From assembly GCA_023400055.1 (NCBI GenBank), contig JAEXFN010000062.1, forward strand, positions 1-64,000: 64,000 bases of DNA. The letters run 5' to 3'. The first letter of the stretch is position 1. The number at the start of each line of letters is the position of its first letter. A program made the translations under genes and the position numbers. The notes beneath the pieces were generated by a model. That model did not search any database, was not told the DNA's origin, and saw nothing but the letters and a program-made list of their open reading frames with translations. This document shows, piece by piece, positions 42,732-51,604 of the stretch. The DNA is from Bacillota bacterium. GTDB lineage: Bacteria; Bacillota; UBA4882; UBA8346.

Positions 42732-43427
42732 GTGGTCGAACTGGTATTGTTTATCGGCATCTTTTGCCTCTTTTTTTTCGTGCCGGCGCAATTCCGGATC
42801 TATTACCGGAAGATCGGTCAAGATGATCATCTTCTCTTTGAACTGACCTTTCTGGGCGGACTGATTAAACGCCGCAAAGAGGTAACCTTGATCCAGGCGA
42901 CCCCCGCCGGAGTCAGGCAAAAGACGGAGAGGTCCGGACGCTGGTTCTGGTTCAAGAACGCCAAAATGCAAGAAAAAATATCGCCATTTCCGGAAGATTC
43001 CCGCAGTTTGCGGGAATTTTTACAACGTTACCAGCATTACGGACTGGGCATCACTTTATTGAGTTATTTTTTACCCGCCAGGTACCAGCACTGGCTGTTG
43101 GTGGTCGAGGACCTCGAAAAGAGAGGCCGGTTCACCAAATTTCGCTGGTATACCCGGTTTGGCAGCGGTGAGGCTGCCAGCACCGCCCTGCTGTATGGAT
43201 TCTTATGGGGGTTCAAGACGACCCTCCTCGGCCTGGTGAGCCGAACAATCCGCTTCGTTTGTCGGCCCGAGATCCGGATCATCCCCGATTACCAGAGTAC
43301 GCGGCTCGATATGCTTTTTGACTGCATATTTGAGGTAAAACTGGGCTATATTATTATCGCTGCCTTCATAGCTAGAGCACGTCATCGATGGAAAGGGGGT
43401 GTCGGATTTGAACGAGCATCCGATTGA
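42732..43427 (+). CDS. DUF2953 family protein (YtfI-like)
   Basis: A 231-aa protein with an N-terminal hydrophobic segment (about 2-17) and a DUF2953 domain, including the typical C-terminal IRIIPDYQSTRLDMLFDCIFE (near 187-207, split motif) and a final hydrophobic stretch YIIIAAFIARARHR. The GTG start has GGGGTGGG upstream. In Bacillus the homologue (ytfI) precedes ytfJ/gerW, and the same order is seen here with a 20-bp overlap, which supports a sporulation-linked role. Confidence 0.88.
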   Translation: MVELVLFIGIFCLFFFVPAQFRIYYRKIGQDDHLLFELTFLGGLIKRRKEVTLIQATPAGVRQKTERSGRWFWFKNAKMQEKISPFPEDSRSLREFLQRYQHYGLGITLLSYFLPARYQHWLLVVEDLEKRGRFTKFRWYTRFGSGEAASTALLYGFLWGFKTTLLGLVSRTIRFVCRPEIRIIPDYQSTRLDMLFDCIFEVKLGYIIIAAFIARARHRWKGGVGFERASD

Positions 43428-43848
43428 AGGCTTGATGAAAACAACCATGCAAAATATCAAAGAGATGGTGGATGTCAACACCATCCTGGGCGATCCGGTG
43501 GAAACACCCGACGGGAATGTCATTGTGCCGATTTCCAAGGTAACTTTCGGTTTCGCCGCCGGCGGCAGCGAATTTGATACCAATCAGCCCAAACCCAAGG
43601 AAAAGGAGAAAGACCGCGCGGCGCAGGAGACGGAGGCAAATGCCTTCCCGTTCGGCGGCGGCAGCGGCGCCGGGATTACCATCCACCCGGTCGCGTTCCT
43701 GGTGGTAGGAAAGGATCAAACCAAGCTATTACCCGTCGAAAGCAATGTGTTAGTGGACCGGCTCTTGGATACCGCGCCGCAACTATTGGATAAGATTCAG
43801 AGTATGATCAACAGCCCCCGAAACGGCAAACCGTCGGAGATCCATTGA
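43408..43848 (+). CDS. gerW: Spore protein GerW/YtfJ
   Basis: A 146-aa member of the YtfJ/GerW family, needed in Bacillus for normal spore germination. The N-terminus (NEHPIEGLMKTTMQNIKEMV) and GDPVETPDGNVIVPISKV near residue 27 are nearly diagnostic, as are the Gly-rich GGGSGAGITIHPVAFLVV near 87. TTG 43408 has AAAGGGGG 8 nt upstream and matches the family start; a GTG at 43399 would lie on that site. Overlaps the DUF2953 gene by 20 bp. It is the clearest sign that the organism forms spores. Confidence 0.93.
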   Translation: MNEHPIEGLMKTTMQNIKEMVDVNTILGDPVETPDGNVIVPISKVTFGFAAGGSEFDTNQPKPKEKEKDRAAQETEANAFPFGGGSGAGITIHPVAFLVVGKDQTKLLPVESNVLVDRLLDTAPQLLDKIQSMINSPRNGKPSEIH

Positions 43849-43872
43849 AACCGCGTCCCACGCGGTTTTTTT
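43848..43872 (+). terminator. Terminator after gerW
   Basis: AAACCGCG-TCCCA-CGCGGTTT followed by further T residues, overlapping the end of gerW. Confidence 0.9.
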
Positions 43873-44185
43873 CTGAATATTTTGGAAATCAAAAAAGGAA
43901 TCTCTGGCAAGATTTTGAAAGATATTTTAGCATATTTTTGCTTTTTAAGGAAACTTGATGCGCTTAAACTGCGTTTTATTTACCATTAACTCCCGCGACG
44001 GCAACGCAGGTTTTCCGGTTTCCTTTTCGAAATAATTACTGTTTGTTCAATATCGGGCAAGAGTGGGGTCAGCGCCGGGCCGGGATCGTTTATTGAATAC
44101 GGTTATCCATTCTTTGGGAAACGAGGAATGGCATTCCGGATCTGCGAACCGACGATCAATCAATGAGGAGCGACTACCTAGGAGT
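43873..44185. other. Intergenic region upstream of dacF
   Basis: AT-rich in its first half, without a supported gene. The dacF promoter must lie here but no convincing sigma-A or sporulation-sigma hexamers were found. Confidence 0.4.
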
Positions 44186-45370
44186 ATGAGAAAAAATCAC
44201 TGGCTGTGCTTTTTTACCTTGATCATGGTCTTGATCATGATTCCGAGCTTGAACGCGGCTCCCGCCCTGGCTTCCCAGGCCCCCCCGTTAAAGGCCTCCG
44301 CCGCGGTGTTAATGGACTATACCACCGGGGAGATCCTTTATGCCAAAGACCCCGATGAACGGCGTGCTCCGGCCAGCACTACCAAGATCATGACCGCGAT
44401 CGTCGCGCTGGAACGGGGCAAGCTCCAGCAGAAGATTACGGCCGGTCCCGACGCCGAAAAGGCCGAAGGCACTTCCATCTGGTTGAAGGCCGGCGAGACC
44501 CACAGCCTGGAAGAAATGTTATACGGCCTCTTATTATGCTCCGGGAATGACGCCGCCGTAGCCATCGCCGAGGGATTGGCCGGGACAGAGACTCGCTATG
44601 CCGCTTGGATGACGGAAAAAGCCCGTGCCCTGGGGGCCGAATCGACCAACTTCGTCAACAGCAACGGCTTGCCGGCGCGGAACCACTATACCACCGCCCG
44701 GGATTTGGCCCTGATTACCCGCTATGCCTTGCAGAACCCGATCTTTGATGAAATCGTCAAGACCAAGCGCAAGACCATTCCCTGGCCGGAACATTCCTAC
44801 GACCGGCTGTTGATCAATCACAATAAGCTGCTGTGGCGTTACTCGCTGGCCGACGGGGTCAAAACCGGGTACACCCAGGAAGCCGGGAACTGTCTGGTCT
44901 CCTCGGCCACCCAGAACGGCCACCGTTTGGTGTGCGTGATTTTGAACAGCAAACAGATCTATGTGGATTCCGAGAATCTATTCAAATACGGTTTCGACAA
45001 TTACCAGTTGCTGACGGTGGTCCGTCCCAAGGAAAAAATGGGGGCCGTCCGGGTGACCGACGGGGTCCGCCGCCGGGTGCCGGTGCTGCCTGAACAGCCG
45101 GTGACGCTGGTTCTGCCCAAGGGAATGGCCGATCAGGTGCACGTCAACGTCGAACTGCCGCGGGTGGTCGAGGCTCCGGTGGAAAAACTGCAGCCCATCG
45201 GCGAGCTAAAGGTGCAACTGGGCGACAAACTGCTGCGCCAGGTGCCGCTGGTGAGCGCCGCGCCCGTGCCCAAAGAAGGGTTTTGGGGAAAACTGTTCCA
45301 TTGGGTACGCCGTTTTTCCTACCAAACCGTCACGCTTCTGAAGCTGATTGGTACCAAAGCATTTTCTTAA
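44186..45370 (+). CDS. D-alanyl-D-alanine carboxypeptidase (penicillin-binding protein, DacF/DacA type)
   Basis: A 394-aa class C low-molecular-weight penicillin-binding protein that trims the terminal D-Ala from peptidoglycan stem peptides. A signal peptide covers about residues 1-28 (cleavage near ALASQA). Catalytic motifs are STTK (Ser64, Lys67), SGN (119-121) and KTG (226-228). The C-terminal PBP5 domain is present and ends with an amphipathic stretch (FWGKLFHWVRRFSYQTV) for membrane attachment. ATG 44186 is the likely start, with AGGAG very close and GAGGAG further upstream. Followed by the tRNA-Leu gene. Confidence 0.93.
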   Translation: MRKNHWLCFFTLIMVLIMIPSLNAAPALASQAPPLKASAAVLMDYTTGEILYAKDPDERRAPASTTKIMTAIVALERGKLQQKITAGPDAEKAEGTSIWLKAGETHSLEEMLYGLLLCSGNDAAVAIAEGLAGTETRYAAWMTEKARALGAESTNFVNSNGLPARNHYTTARDLALITRYALQNPIFDEIVKTKRKTIPWPEHSYDRLLINHNKLLWRYSLADGVKTGYTQEAGNCLVSSATQNGHRLVCVILNSKQIYVDSENLFKYGFDNYQLLTVVRPKEKMGAVRVTDGVRRRVPVLPEQPVTLVLPKGMADQVHVNVELPRVVEAPVEKLQPIGELKVQLGDKLLRQVPLVSAAPVPKEGFWGKLFHWVRRFSYQTVTLLKLIGTKAFS

Positions 45371-45400
45371 ACCGGCGGGCCGCTTGGAACGGACCGGCTA

Positions 45401-45429
45401 TTGACGGAGCAGGCGACGGGTGCTATAAT
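45401..45429 (+). promoter_or_regulatory. Strong sigma-A promoter of the tRNA-Leu gene
   Basis: TTGACG and TATAAT are separated by 17 bp; the transcript would start a few bases before the tRNA at 45445. Confidence 0.88.
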
Positions 45430-45444
45430 CGTTATGCAATCTTT

Positions 45445-45526
45445 GCGAGAGTGGCGGAATGGCAGACGCGCTAGACTTAGGATCTAGTGGGCAACCGTGC
45501 GGGTTCAAGTCCCGCCTCTCGCACCA
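45445..45526 (+). tRNA. tRNA-Leu (anticodon UAG)
   Basis: The acceptor stem GCGAGAG pairs with CTCTCGC, the anticodon stem CTAGA/TCTAG holds the loop CTTAGGA (anticodon TAG), a short class II variable arm follows, the T loop is GGGTTCAAGTCCC and the 3' end is an encoded A-CCA. It reads CUN leucine codons. Confidence 0.97.
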
Positions 45527-45843
45527 GTGCATCGAGTCCAAGCGACGGTTCTCCAATTGATATTGCGAAAACCACGGTGGCTAAAACAGATTTTAGATCA
45601 ACCGGGGTTATTTTTATTATAAAAAATGCCAATCCTGATAAAGGTACAGCGGGTTCATGCGAAATTCCTTATTTAATGCATAATTTAGGAGAGAGTGCCA
45701 TAAATCAATCGGAATGCCATCGTTTACTAAATAGTTAACCAATTGAAGAGGAGTTTTTGCGGCCATTGTCGAAATGCAGATCGCAAAGCAATAAAAAGGG
45801 AAACCGGACATATATTATTAGTACAGATTCAGGAGGAGCATAA
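45527..45843. other. AT-rich gap between tRNA-Leu and tig
   Basis: Markedly more AT-rich than its surroundings, with no supported gene. It should hold the tig promoter; a TATATTATTA stretch near 45810 is the only candidate -10. Possibly a remnant inserted next to the tRNA, but no attachment-site repeat was found. Confidence 0.45.
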
Positions 45844-47151
45844 ATGCAGTTTCAACGGGAAATGATAGACAAGAATTTCGTAACCCTGGGAGTCACCGCG
45901 GACATCGAAGAGATCAGGGAGGCATTAGCCGAAAGCTATAAAAAAGTCGTCAATAAAGTCAATCTGCCGGGCTTTCGCAAGGGCCATATCCCGCGCTCGG
46001 TTCTCGAAGCTCATTTCGGGAAATCGGTGCTTTATGAAGATGCCATGGAGATCCTGGTTACCAAAGGATATTTGCAGGCCTTGGACGAATTGAACCTGGA
46101 CCCCATCGATCAGCCCAAGCTTGAAGTGAAAGAGGCGTTCGATGCGGATAAGGCGTTCGAGTTCAAGCTGACCCTGGAAGTACTGCCAGAGGTTCAACTG
46201 GGTGAATATAAAGGTTTGGAGATCGAGAAGGCCCCGGTCGAAGTGGGCGACGAGCAAGTCGAGGAACGGCTCAAAAGCTTGCAGGAACGCCATGCCGAAC
46301 TGGTGCTGAGCGACAAGAAGGTCGTGGAAACCGGCCAATTCGCGGTGATCGACTTTGAAGGATACATCGATGGCAAACCGTTTGCCGGCGGAGCGGCCCA
46401 GGCTTATACCCTGGAGATCGGTTCCGCCAGTTTCATCCCCGGCTTCGAGGAACAGCTGGTCGGGATGGCGGTTGGCGAGGAAAAAGAGATCAAGGTGACC
46501 TTCCCCAATGATTATCCGCGGGAAGAATTTGCCGGCAAAGAAGCCACTTTCAAGGTCGTTCTCAAAGAGATCAAAGTGAAAGAAGTCCCGGCCATCGACG
46601 ACGAGTTTGCCAAAAGCATCGGCAGCTTCGAGAATGTCGCGGAACTGAAGGCCGATCTCCAAGCTAAACTGGTCTCTTCCGCCGAGCAGGATGCGATCGC
46701 CAACTTCCAACAGGCCGCCATCGACAAAGCGGTGGAAAACGCCAAGGTCGAGGTGCCCGAGACCCTGATCAAGCGGGAGATGGAAGATCTGCTGCACCGT
46801 TTCGAGCATAACCTGACGTATCAAGGCTTGACGCTCGACAAATATCAAGAATATTCCAACAAGAGCAAGGAAGACATCATGGAGGATTTCCGTCCCGAAG
46901 CCGAAAAACGGGTCAAGACCGATCTGGTTTTGAACAGCATTGCCAAGACCGAGCAGCTAGAAGTGAGCGAAGGCGAACTGACCGAAAAAATTCAGGAACT
47001 GGCCACTCGCTATCAACAGAAAGATGCGGTCAGACTGCGCAAGGAGCTGGAAAAAAACGGCCGGATCGCCGATATCCGGCAAGCCATCCTGTTGGAGAAG
47101 ACTTCGGACTTAATTACCAGCGCGGCAGTACCCAAGCTGGTAGCCAAATAA
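45844..47151 (+). CDS. tig: Trigger factor, ribosome-associated chaperone
   Basis: A 435-aa trigger factor. The N-terminal ribosome-binding domain includes the signature GFRKGHIPRSVLE (near 42-54), the peptidyl-prolyl isomerase domain spans about 150-245 (FEGYIDGKPFAGG, FIPGFEEQLVGM) and the C-terminal chaperone arms follow to about 430. AGGAGGAGC lies 5-6 nt before the ATG. First gene of tig-clpP-clpX, which links folding and proteolysis. Confidence 0.97.
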   Translation: MQFQREMIDKNFVTLGVTADIEEIREALAESYKKVVNKVNLPGFRKGHIPRSVLEAHFGKSVLYEDAMEILVTKGYLQALDELNLDPIDQPKLEVKEAFDADKAFEFKLTLEVLPEVQLGEYKGLEIEKAPVEVGDEQVEERLKSLQERHAELVLSDKKVVETGQFAVIDFEGYIDGKPFAGGAAQAYTLEIGSASFIPGFEEQLVGMAVGEEKEIKVTFPNDYPREEFAGKEATFKVVLKEIKVKEVPAIDDEFAKSIGSFENVAELKADLQAKLVSSAEQDAIANFQQAAIDKAVENAKVEVPETLIKREMEDLLHRFEHNLTYQGLTLDKYQEYSNKSKEDIMEDFRPEAEKRVKTDLVLNSIAKTEQLEVSEGELTEKIQELATRYQQKDAVRLRKELEKNGRIADIRQAILLEKTSDLITSAAVPKLVAK

Positions 47152-47174
47152 GCAATCTTCGGGGGTAACGAATC

Positions 47175-47759
47175 ATGAATCTGGTTCCGATTGTTGTCGA
47201 ACAAACTAACCGCGGGGAACGGTCCTATGACATTTTTTCGCGTCTGCTCAAAGATCGCATCGTCTTTATTGGCGGCGCGATCGATGATAACATGGCGAAT
47301 TTAGTCATTGCCCAACTGCTTTTCTTACAGAGCGAAGATCCGGATAAGGATATTTCCATCTATATCAACAGTCCCGGCGGTGTAGTATATTCCGGATTGG
47401 CCATCTATGACACGATGCAGTTCATCCGGCCGCAGGTGGCGACGGTTTGCATGGGCGTGGCCGCCAGTATGGCCGCGTTGTTGCTGGCCGCCGGCACCAA
47501 GGGCAAACGTTTCGCCCTGCCCAATTCGCGGGTGATGATTCACCAGCCGCACGGCGGCGCCGAAGGGCAAGCGGTGGATATCGATATCCAGGCCCGCGAG
47601 ATCCTGCGCTTGAAGGAGATCGGCAACCACATCCTGGTCAATCATACCGGCCAGCCGATGGAGAAGATCGAGCGCGACATCGATCGCAATTTCTGGATGT
47701 CCGCAAACGAGGCCAAAGAATATGGTATTATCGATGAAATCTATTATAAAAATAAGTAG
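47175..47759 (+). CDS. clpP: ATP-dependent Clp protease proteolytic subunit, atypical triad
   Basis: A 194-aa ClpP, the tetradecameric serine peptidase that ClpX feeds. The N-terminus MNLVPIVVEQTNRGERSYDI is standard. The nucleophile is Ser98 (MGVAASMAA) and the base His123 (MIHQPHGG). The third triad residue, Asp in almost all ClpP (motif DRDxF), aligns with Asn172 in ERDIDRNFWMS, so activity may differ. It starts 23 bp after tig and precedes clpX by 57 bp. Confidence 0.95.
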   Translation: MNLVPIVVEQTNRGERSYDIFSRLLKDRIVFIGGAIDDNMANLVIAQLLFLQSEDPDKDISIYINSPGGVVYSGLAIYDTMQFIRPQVATVCMGVAASMAALLLAAGTKGKRFALPNSRVMIHQPHGGAEGQAVDIDIQAREILRLKEIGNHILVNHTGQPMEKIERDIDRNFWMSANEAKEYGIIDEIYYKNK

Positions 47760-47816
47760 GGACCTGATGAGAACCTTCTTTGAGGAACCGCCTAGATTCC
47801 GAAACGAGGTGACAGT

Positions 47817-49079
47817 ATGCTGAAATTTGGAGATGAAAAAGGCCAGTTGAAATGTTCATTTTGTGGTAAAGCCCAGGAACAGGTAAAAAAGCTGATTGCA
47901 GGTCCCGGAGTTTATATCTGTGATGAATGCATTGAGCTGTGCAATGAGATTATTGACGAGGAATTGAGCGAAGAAGGCAACTTGGACCTGGTCAACAATC
48001 CCAAGCCGCGCGAGATCAAGGAGATCCTCGATCAATACGTGATCGGCCAGGAAGACGCCAAGAAGACTTTGGCGGTGGCCGTTTACAACCATTATAAACG
48101 GATCAATTCCGAGGAGCGTTTCGAGGACGTGGAGTTGCAGAAGAGCAACATCCTGCTGCTCGGCCCGACCGGTTGCGGCAAGACGCTGCTCGCGCAGACG
48201 CTGGCCAAGATTTTGAATGTTCCTTTCGCGATCGCCGACGCGACCTCGCTGACCGAAGCGGGCTATGTCGGCGAGGATGTCGAGAATATCCTGTTAAAGC
48301 TGATTCAAGCGGCCGATTATGACGTGGAGCGCGCCGAGAAGGGGATTATCTACATCGACGAAGTCGACAAGATCGCCCGCAAGTCGGAGAACCCTTCGAT
48401 CACCCGCGATGTATCGGGCGAGGGCGTGCAACAGGCGCTGCTGAAGATCCTGGAGGGCACTACTGCCTCCGTGCCGCCCCAAGGCGGCCGTAAGCATCCG
48501 CATCAGGAGTTCATCCAGATCGACACGACCAACATCCTGTTCATTTGCGGCGGAGCCTTCGACGGGATCGACAAGATCATCGAAGCCCGCACCGGCAAGA
48601 AGACGATGGGCTTCGGCGCCGAGATCAAGTCCAAGAGCGAGAAGCCGGTGGGCGAGATTCTGCGCCAGATCCTGCCCGAGGATCTGCTGAAATACGGCTT
48701 GATCCCCGAGTTCGTCGGCAGGTTGCCGATCGTGGTCGCTTTGGACGCCCTCGATGAGGGGGCGCTGGTCCAGATCCTGACCGAGCCGAAAAACGCCTTG
48801 GTCAAACAGTTCCAGAAACTCTTCGAGCTCGACAGCATCGAGCTGTCTTTCGAACCGGAGGCGCTGGAGATCATCGCCAAGCTGGCGATCAAGCGCAATA
48901 CGGGCGCCCGTGGTTTGCGGGCGATCATCGAGAAGCTGACCCTGGACTTGATGTACGACCTGCCGTCGCGAAGCGATGTCAAACGGTGCATCATCACCAA
49001 GAAAATGGTGGAGGAGAACGGCGAGGCCATCCTGATGATGGCCGAAGCACGCAAGAAAAAGAAGGAAGAAACCGCGTAA
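47817..49079 (+). CDS. clpX: ATP-dependent Clp protease ATP-binding subunit ClpX
   Basis: A 420-aa AAA+ unfoldase. The N-terminal zinc-binding domain has CSFC near residue 15 and CDECIELC near 38. Walker A is GPTGCGKT near 119, Walker B (IIYIDEVDKI) near 180, and the pore loop GYVGEDV near 147. The C-terminal small domain contains GARGLRAIIE near 365. GAGGTGA lies 4-5 nt before the ATG. It unfolds substrates into ClpP. Confidence 0.97.
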   Translation: MLKFGDEKGQLKCSFCGKAQEQVKKLIAGPGVYICDECIELCNEIIDEELSEEGNLDLVNNPKPREIKEILDQYVIGQEDAKKTLAVAVYNHYKRINSEERFEDVELQKSNILLLGPTGCGKTLLAQTLAKILNVPFAIADATSLTEAGYVGEDVENILLKLIQAADYDVERAEKGIIYIDEVDKIARKSENPSITRDVSGEGVQQALLKILEGTTASVPPQGGRKHPHQEFIQIDTTNILFICGGAFDGIDKIIEARTGKKTMGFGAEIKSKSEKPVGEILRQILPEDLLKYGLIPEFVGRLPIVVALDALDEGALVQILTEPKNALVKQFQKLFELDSIELSFEPEALEIIAKLAIKRNTGARGLRAIIEKLTLDLMYDLPSRSDVKRCIITKKMVEENGEAILMMAEARKKKKEETA

Positions 49080-49084
49080 GCCGG

Positions 49085-49116
49085 AACCGGCGAGACACAA
49101 ACTCGCCGGTTTTTTA
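49085..49116 (+). terminator. Terminator after clpX
   Basis: AACCGGCGAG-N7-CTCGCCGGTT followed by a T-run; closes the tig-clpP-clpX operon. Confidence 0.93.
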
Positions 49117-49249
49117 TTGGTTGAAATAAGCTTCGGGGCTCAGAATCCCGGAGCTTATTTTTCGCAGCCGAAAAGTTGATGATCGCAGATTATTTTCGCG
49201 GCAACGGGCAGATACTATGGGTGATTTCCTTAAGAAAGGAGTCATCGCT

Positions 49250-50941
49250 ATGGAAGTTGTGGCAAATGTCCTCGGGCTGATTAATCTGTTTTTCGCGATC
49301 GTGATCGGGTTATACTTCTGGAATCTGCTCCGTTCCCAGCAAGGGAACAAAACCGCGGTAGACCGGGAGTCCCGCAAGGAGATGGAGAAACTGCAGCGTT
49401 TGCGCAGGATCTCCCTGACCGAACCGCTGTCCGAAAAGACGCGGCCCGCCAGTTTCGAAGAGATCATCGGGCAGGACGACGGCCTGAAAGCGCTGCGGGC
49501 CTCGTTATGCGGCCCCAATCCCCAGCACGTCCTGCTGTACGGACCGCCCGGCATCGGCAAGACGGCGGCGGCCCGGGTCGTCCTGGAAGAAGCCAAAAAG
49601 CAGCCGCTCTCCCCGTTTAAAGAGAACGCCAAATTTGTCGAAATGGACGCGACGACCGCCCGCTTTGACGACCGCGGCATCGCCGATCCGCTGATCGGTT
49701 CGGTCCACGATCCGATCTATCAGGGCGCCGGCCCGCTGGGCATCGCTGGAATCCCCCAGCCCAAACCGGGCGCGGTCACCAAGGCGCACGGCGGCATTCT
49801 ATTCATCGACGAGATCGGGGAGTTGCATCCGATCCAGATGAATAAACTGCTGAAAGTGCTGGAGGACAGGAAAGTATTCCTGGAGAGCGCTTATTACAGT
49901 TCGGAAGATACGAATATACCTCATCATATTCACGATATCTTCCAAAACGGCCTGCCGGCCGATTTCCGGCTGGTCGGCGCGACCACCCGGACCCCGGAGG
50001 AGATCCCGCCGGCCATCCGTTCGCGCTGCGTGGAGATCTTCTTCCAGTCGCTCAATCCGGGCGATGTGGAGCGGATCGCCCTCAACGCCGCCAAGAAGAT
50101 CAGCTTCGACCTGGAACCCGGAGTCATTGAGGTCATTACCAAATACGCCACCAATGGCCGGGACGCGGTCAACCTGATCCAGATCACCGCCGGGCTGGCC
50201 ATCACCGAAGGCCGCAAACGGGTCCTGGTCAAGGACGTCGAATGGGTCATTCACAGCGGCCAGTATTCGCCGCGCCCCAACATCAAGATTCCGCCCAAGC
50301 CGCAGGTCGGGTACGTTAACGGTCTGGCGGTATTCGGACCCAACATGGGCTCGGTGATCCAGGTGGAGGTTTCGGCCATTCCCGCCTTGCCGGGCGCGGG
50401 TAAGGTGACCACCACCGGCGTGGTCGACGAGGAAGAAATGGGCCAGGCCGGCCGGAAGATCCGCCGCAAAAGCATGGCGCTGGGTTCGGTCGAGAACGTG
50501 CTCACCGTGGTCCGCAAGTTCCTGGGCGTCAACCCCAGCGATTACGATATCCATATCAATTTCCCGGGCGGGGTGCCGATCGACGGTCCTTCGGCCGGGA
50601 TCACCCTGGCGACCGCCATTTATTCGGCCATTACCGGCCAGGAGATCGACAATGAGGTGGCCATGACCGGCGAGATCTCGATCCGCGGCGGGGTCATGCC
50701 CATCGGCGGCGTGGTGCCCAAGATCGCCGCGGCCAAGGAGGCCGGGGCCAAGCGGGTGATCATCCCCAAGGAGAACTGGCAGGAGATGTTCGAGTCCGAG
50801 ACGGGCATCCAGATCATTCCGGTCGAACGGATCGAGGAAGTCATCCAGCTGGCTGTCAATCAGCCTGCCCTGGAAGTCCCGCCGGTCCGCATCCTGAACA
50901 ACGAGAAGCTGATCAACAACGACCAACTGATAACCGCATAA
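49250..50941 (+). CDS. lonB: ATP-dependent protease LonB
   Basis: A 563-aa LonB. The N-terminal membrane anchor (about residues 4-23, LGLINLFFAIVIGLYFW) replaces the N-domain of LonA. Walker A is GPPGIGKT near 98, Walker B (ILFIDEIGEL) near 185, and the Lon protease domain (about 370-550) has the catalytic Ser in DGPSAGITLA and Lys in GGVVPKIAAAKEAG. AAAGGAG lies 8 nt before ATG 49250. In Bacillus LonB is made in the forespore under sigma-F; here it is separate from clpX by a terminator, so it has its own promoter. Confidence 0.95.
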   Translation: MEVVANVLGLINLFFAIVIGLYFWNLLRSQQGNKTAVDRESRKEMEKLQRLRRISLTEPLSEKTRPASFEEIIGQDDGLKALRASLCGPNPQHVLLYGPPGIGKTAAARVVLEEAKKQPLSPFKENAKFVEMDATTARFDDRGIADPLIGSVHDPIYQGAGPLGIAGIPQPKPGAVTKAHGGILFIDEIGELHPIQMNKLLKVLEDRKVFLESAYYSSEDTNIPHHIHDIFQNGLPADFRLVGATTRTPEEIPPAIRSRCVEIFFQSLNPGDVERIALNAAKKISFDLEPGVIEVITKYATNGRDAVNLIQITAGLAITEGRKRVLVKDVEWVIHSGQYSPRPNIKIPPKPQVGYVNGLAVFGPNMGSVIQVEVSAIPALPGAGKVTTTGVVDEEEMGQAGRKIRRKSMALGSVENVLTVVRKFLGVNPSDYDIHINFPGGVPIDGPSAGITLATAIYSAITGQEIDNEVAMTGEISIRGGVMPIGGVVPKIAAAKEAGAKRVIIPKENWQEMFESETGIQIIPVERIEEVIQLAVNQPALEVPPVRILNNEKLINNDQLITA

Positions 50942-50970
50942 AAACGGGGGGCACTCACCCCCCTTTTTTT
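50941..50970 (+). terminator. Terminator after lonB
   Basis: GGGGGG-CACTCA-CCCCCC followed by seven T residues. Confidence 0.95.
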
Positions 50971-51027
50971 ATAGCGCCAAATACGTCCAGATGAGCCGGC
51001 CGGTTTGCGGCCTTACTTCCCGGAGCC

Positions 51028-51345
51028 GATTCTGTGGATAAAGATCCTCCGGCGGCGCTTGTCGGAATCGATTCTGTTAGTGAAGATCCTCCGGCGCTAA
51101 CCGCCGCGGTTGCTTTTGTTAATAAAGATCCTCCGGCGATGATTGCCAGAGTTCATTTTGTTACCGAAGATCGTCTGGCAGTGATCGCCGGAGTTCATTT
51201 TGCTACCGAAGATCCTCCGGCAATGATTGCTACAGTTGATTTGGTTACTGAAGGACATCCGGCAAGGAGCGCCGCAGTTTATTTAGGAACTGAAATGCTC
51301 CGGGAGGGCTCAGGAGCTGATTTTGAGGAGGAAGATCGCGGCCGG
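51028..51345. repeat. Array D: six to eight 42-bp units (2 x 21 bp)
   Basis: Six full 42-bp units run from 51028 to 51279, followed by two decayed ones. The first half of each unit has the core CATTTTGTTACCGAAGAT, matching the array A unit at 18 of 21 positions; the second half (CCTCCGGC-N7-GCC.CAGTT) is nearly self-complementary, with some units being reverse complements of others. The first unit contains TGTGGATAA (51033-51041), the complement of a perfect DnaA box. An open heptad-type frame across the array has no ribosome site. The array lies between lonB and the patatin gene. Confidence 0.92.
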
Positions 51346-51604
51346 GCAGCGAGTCAAGCAGGAAAATCGGGAAAGGACTCGAAAATGATAAACAGTGGCG
51401 CTCGCGATTTCCACCTGGAAAATTTTTGACGGTTGCCGGGGCCGGTTTTGAGGCGGAGCCGGTAACATTCCAAAAGCCCGGGGTGTACAATGACTGCGGA
51501 AGAATATCCGGCGGATGACCGGTCTTTTCTTCCAGGAGCAACGTGAAGTCGGCTTAGCGACTTTAGGAGCGGGGAAGATTCCGCAAGAAACGGAGGGGTT
51601 GCCG
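51346..51604. other. Region between array D and the patatin gene
   Basis: No supported gene. It should hold the promoter of the rssA-flavoprotein operon; nothing clear was found. Confidence 0.4.

Noticed and set aside
45617..45811. 64-codon minus-strand frame in the AT-rich gap before tig
   Set aside because: No ribosome site and no family recognised; would occupy the tig promoter.
51034..51429. Open frame of 131 codons across array D
   Set aside because: Same reason as for array A; no ribosome site and no recognisable fold.
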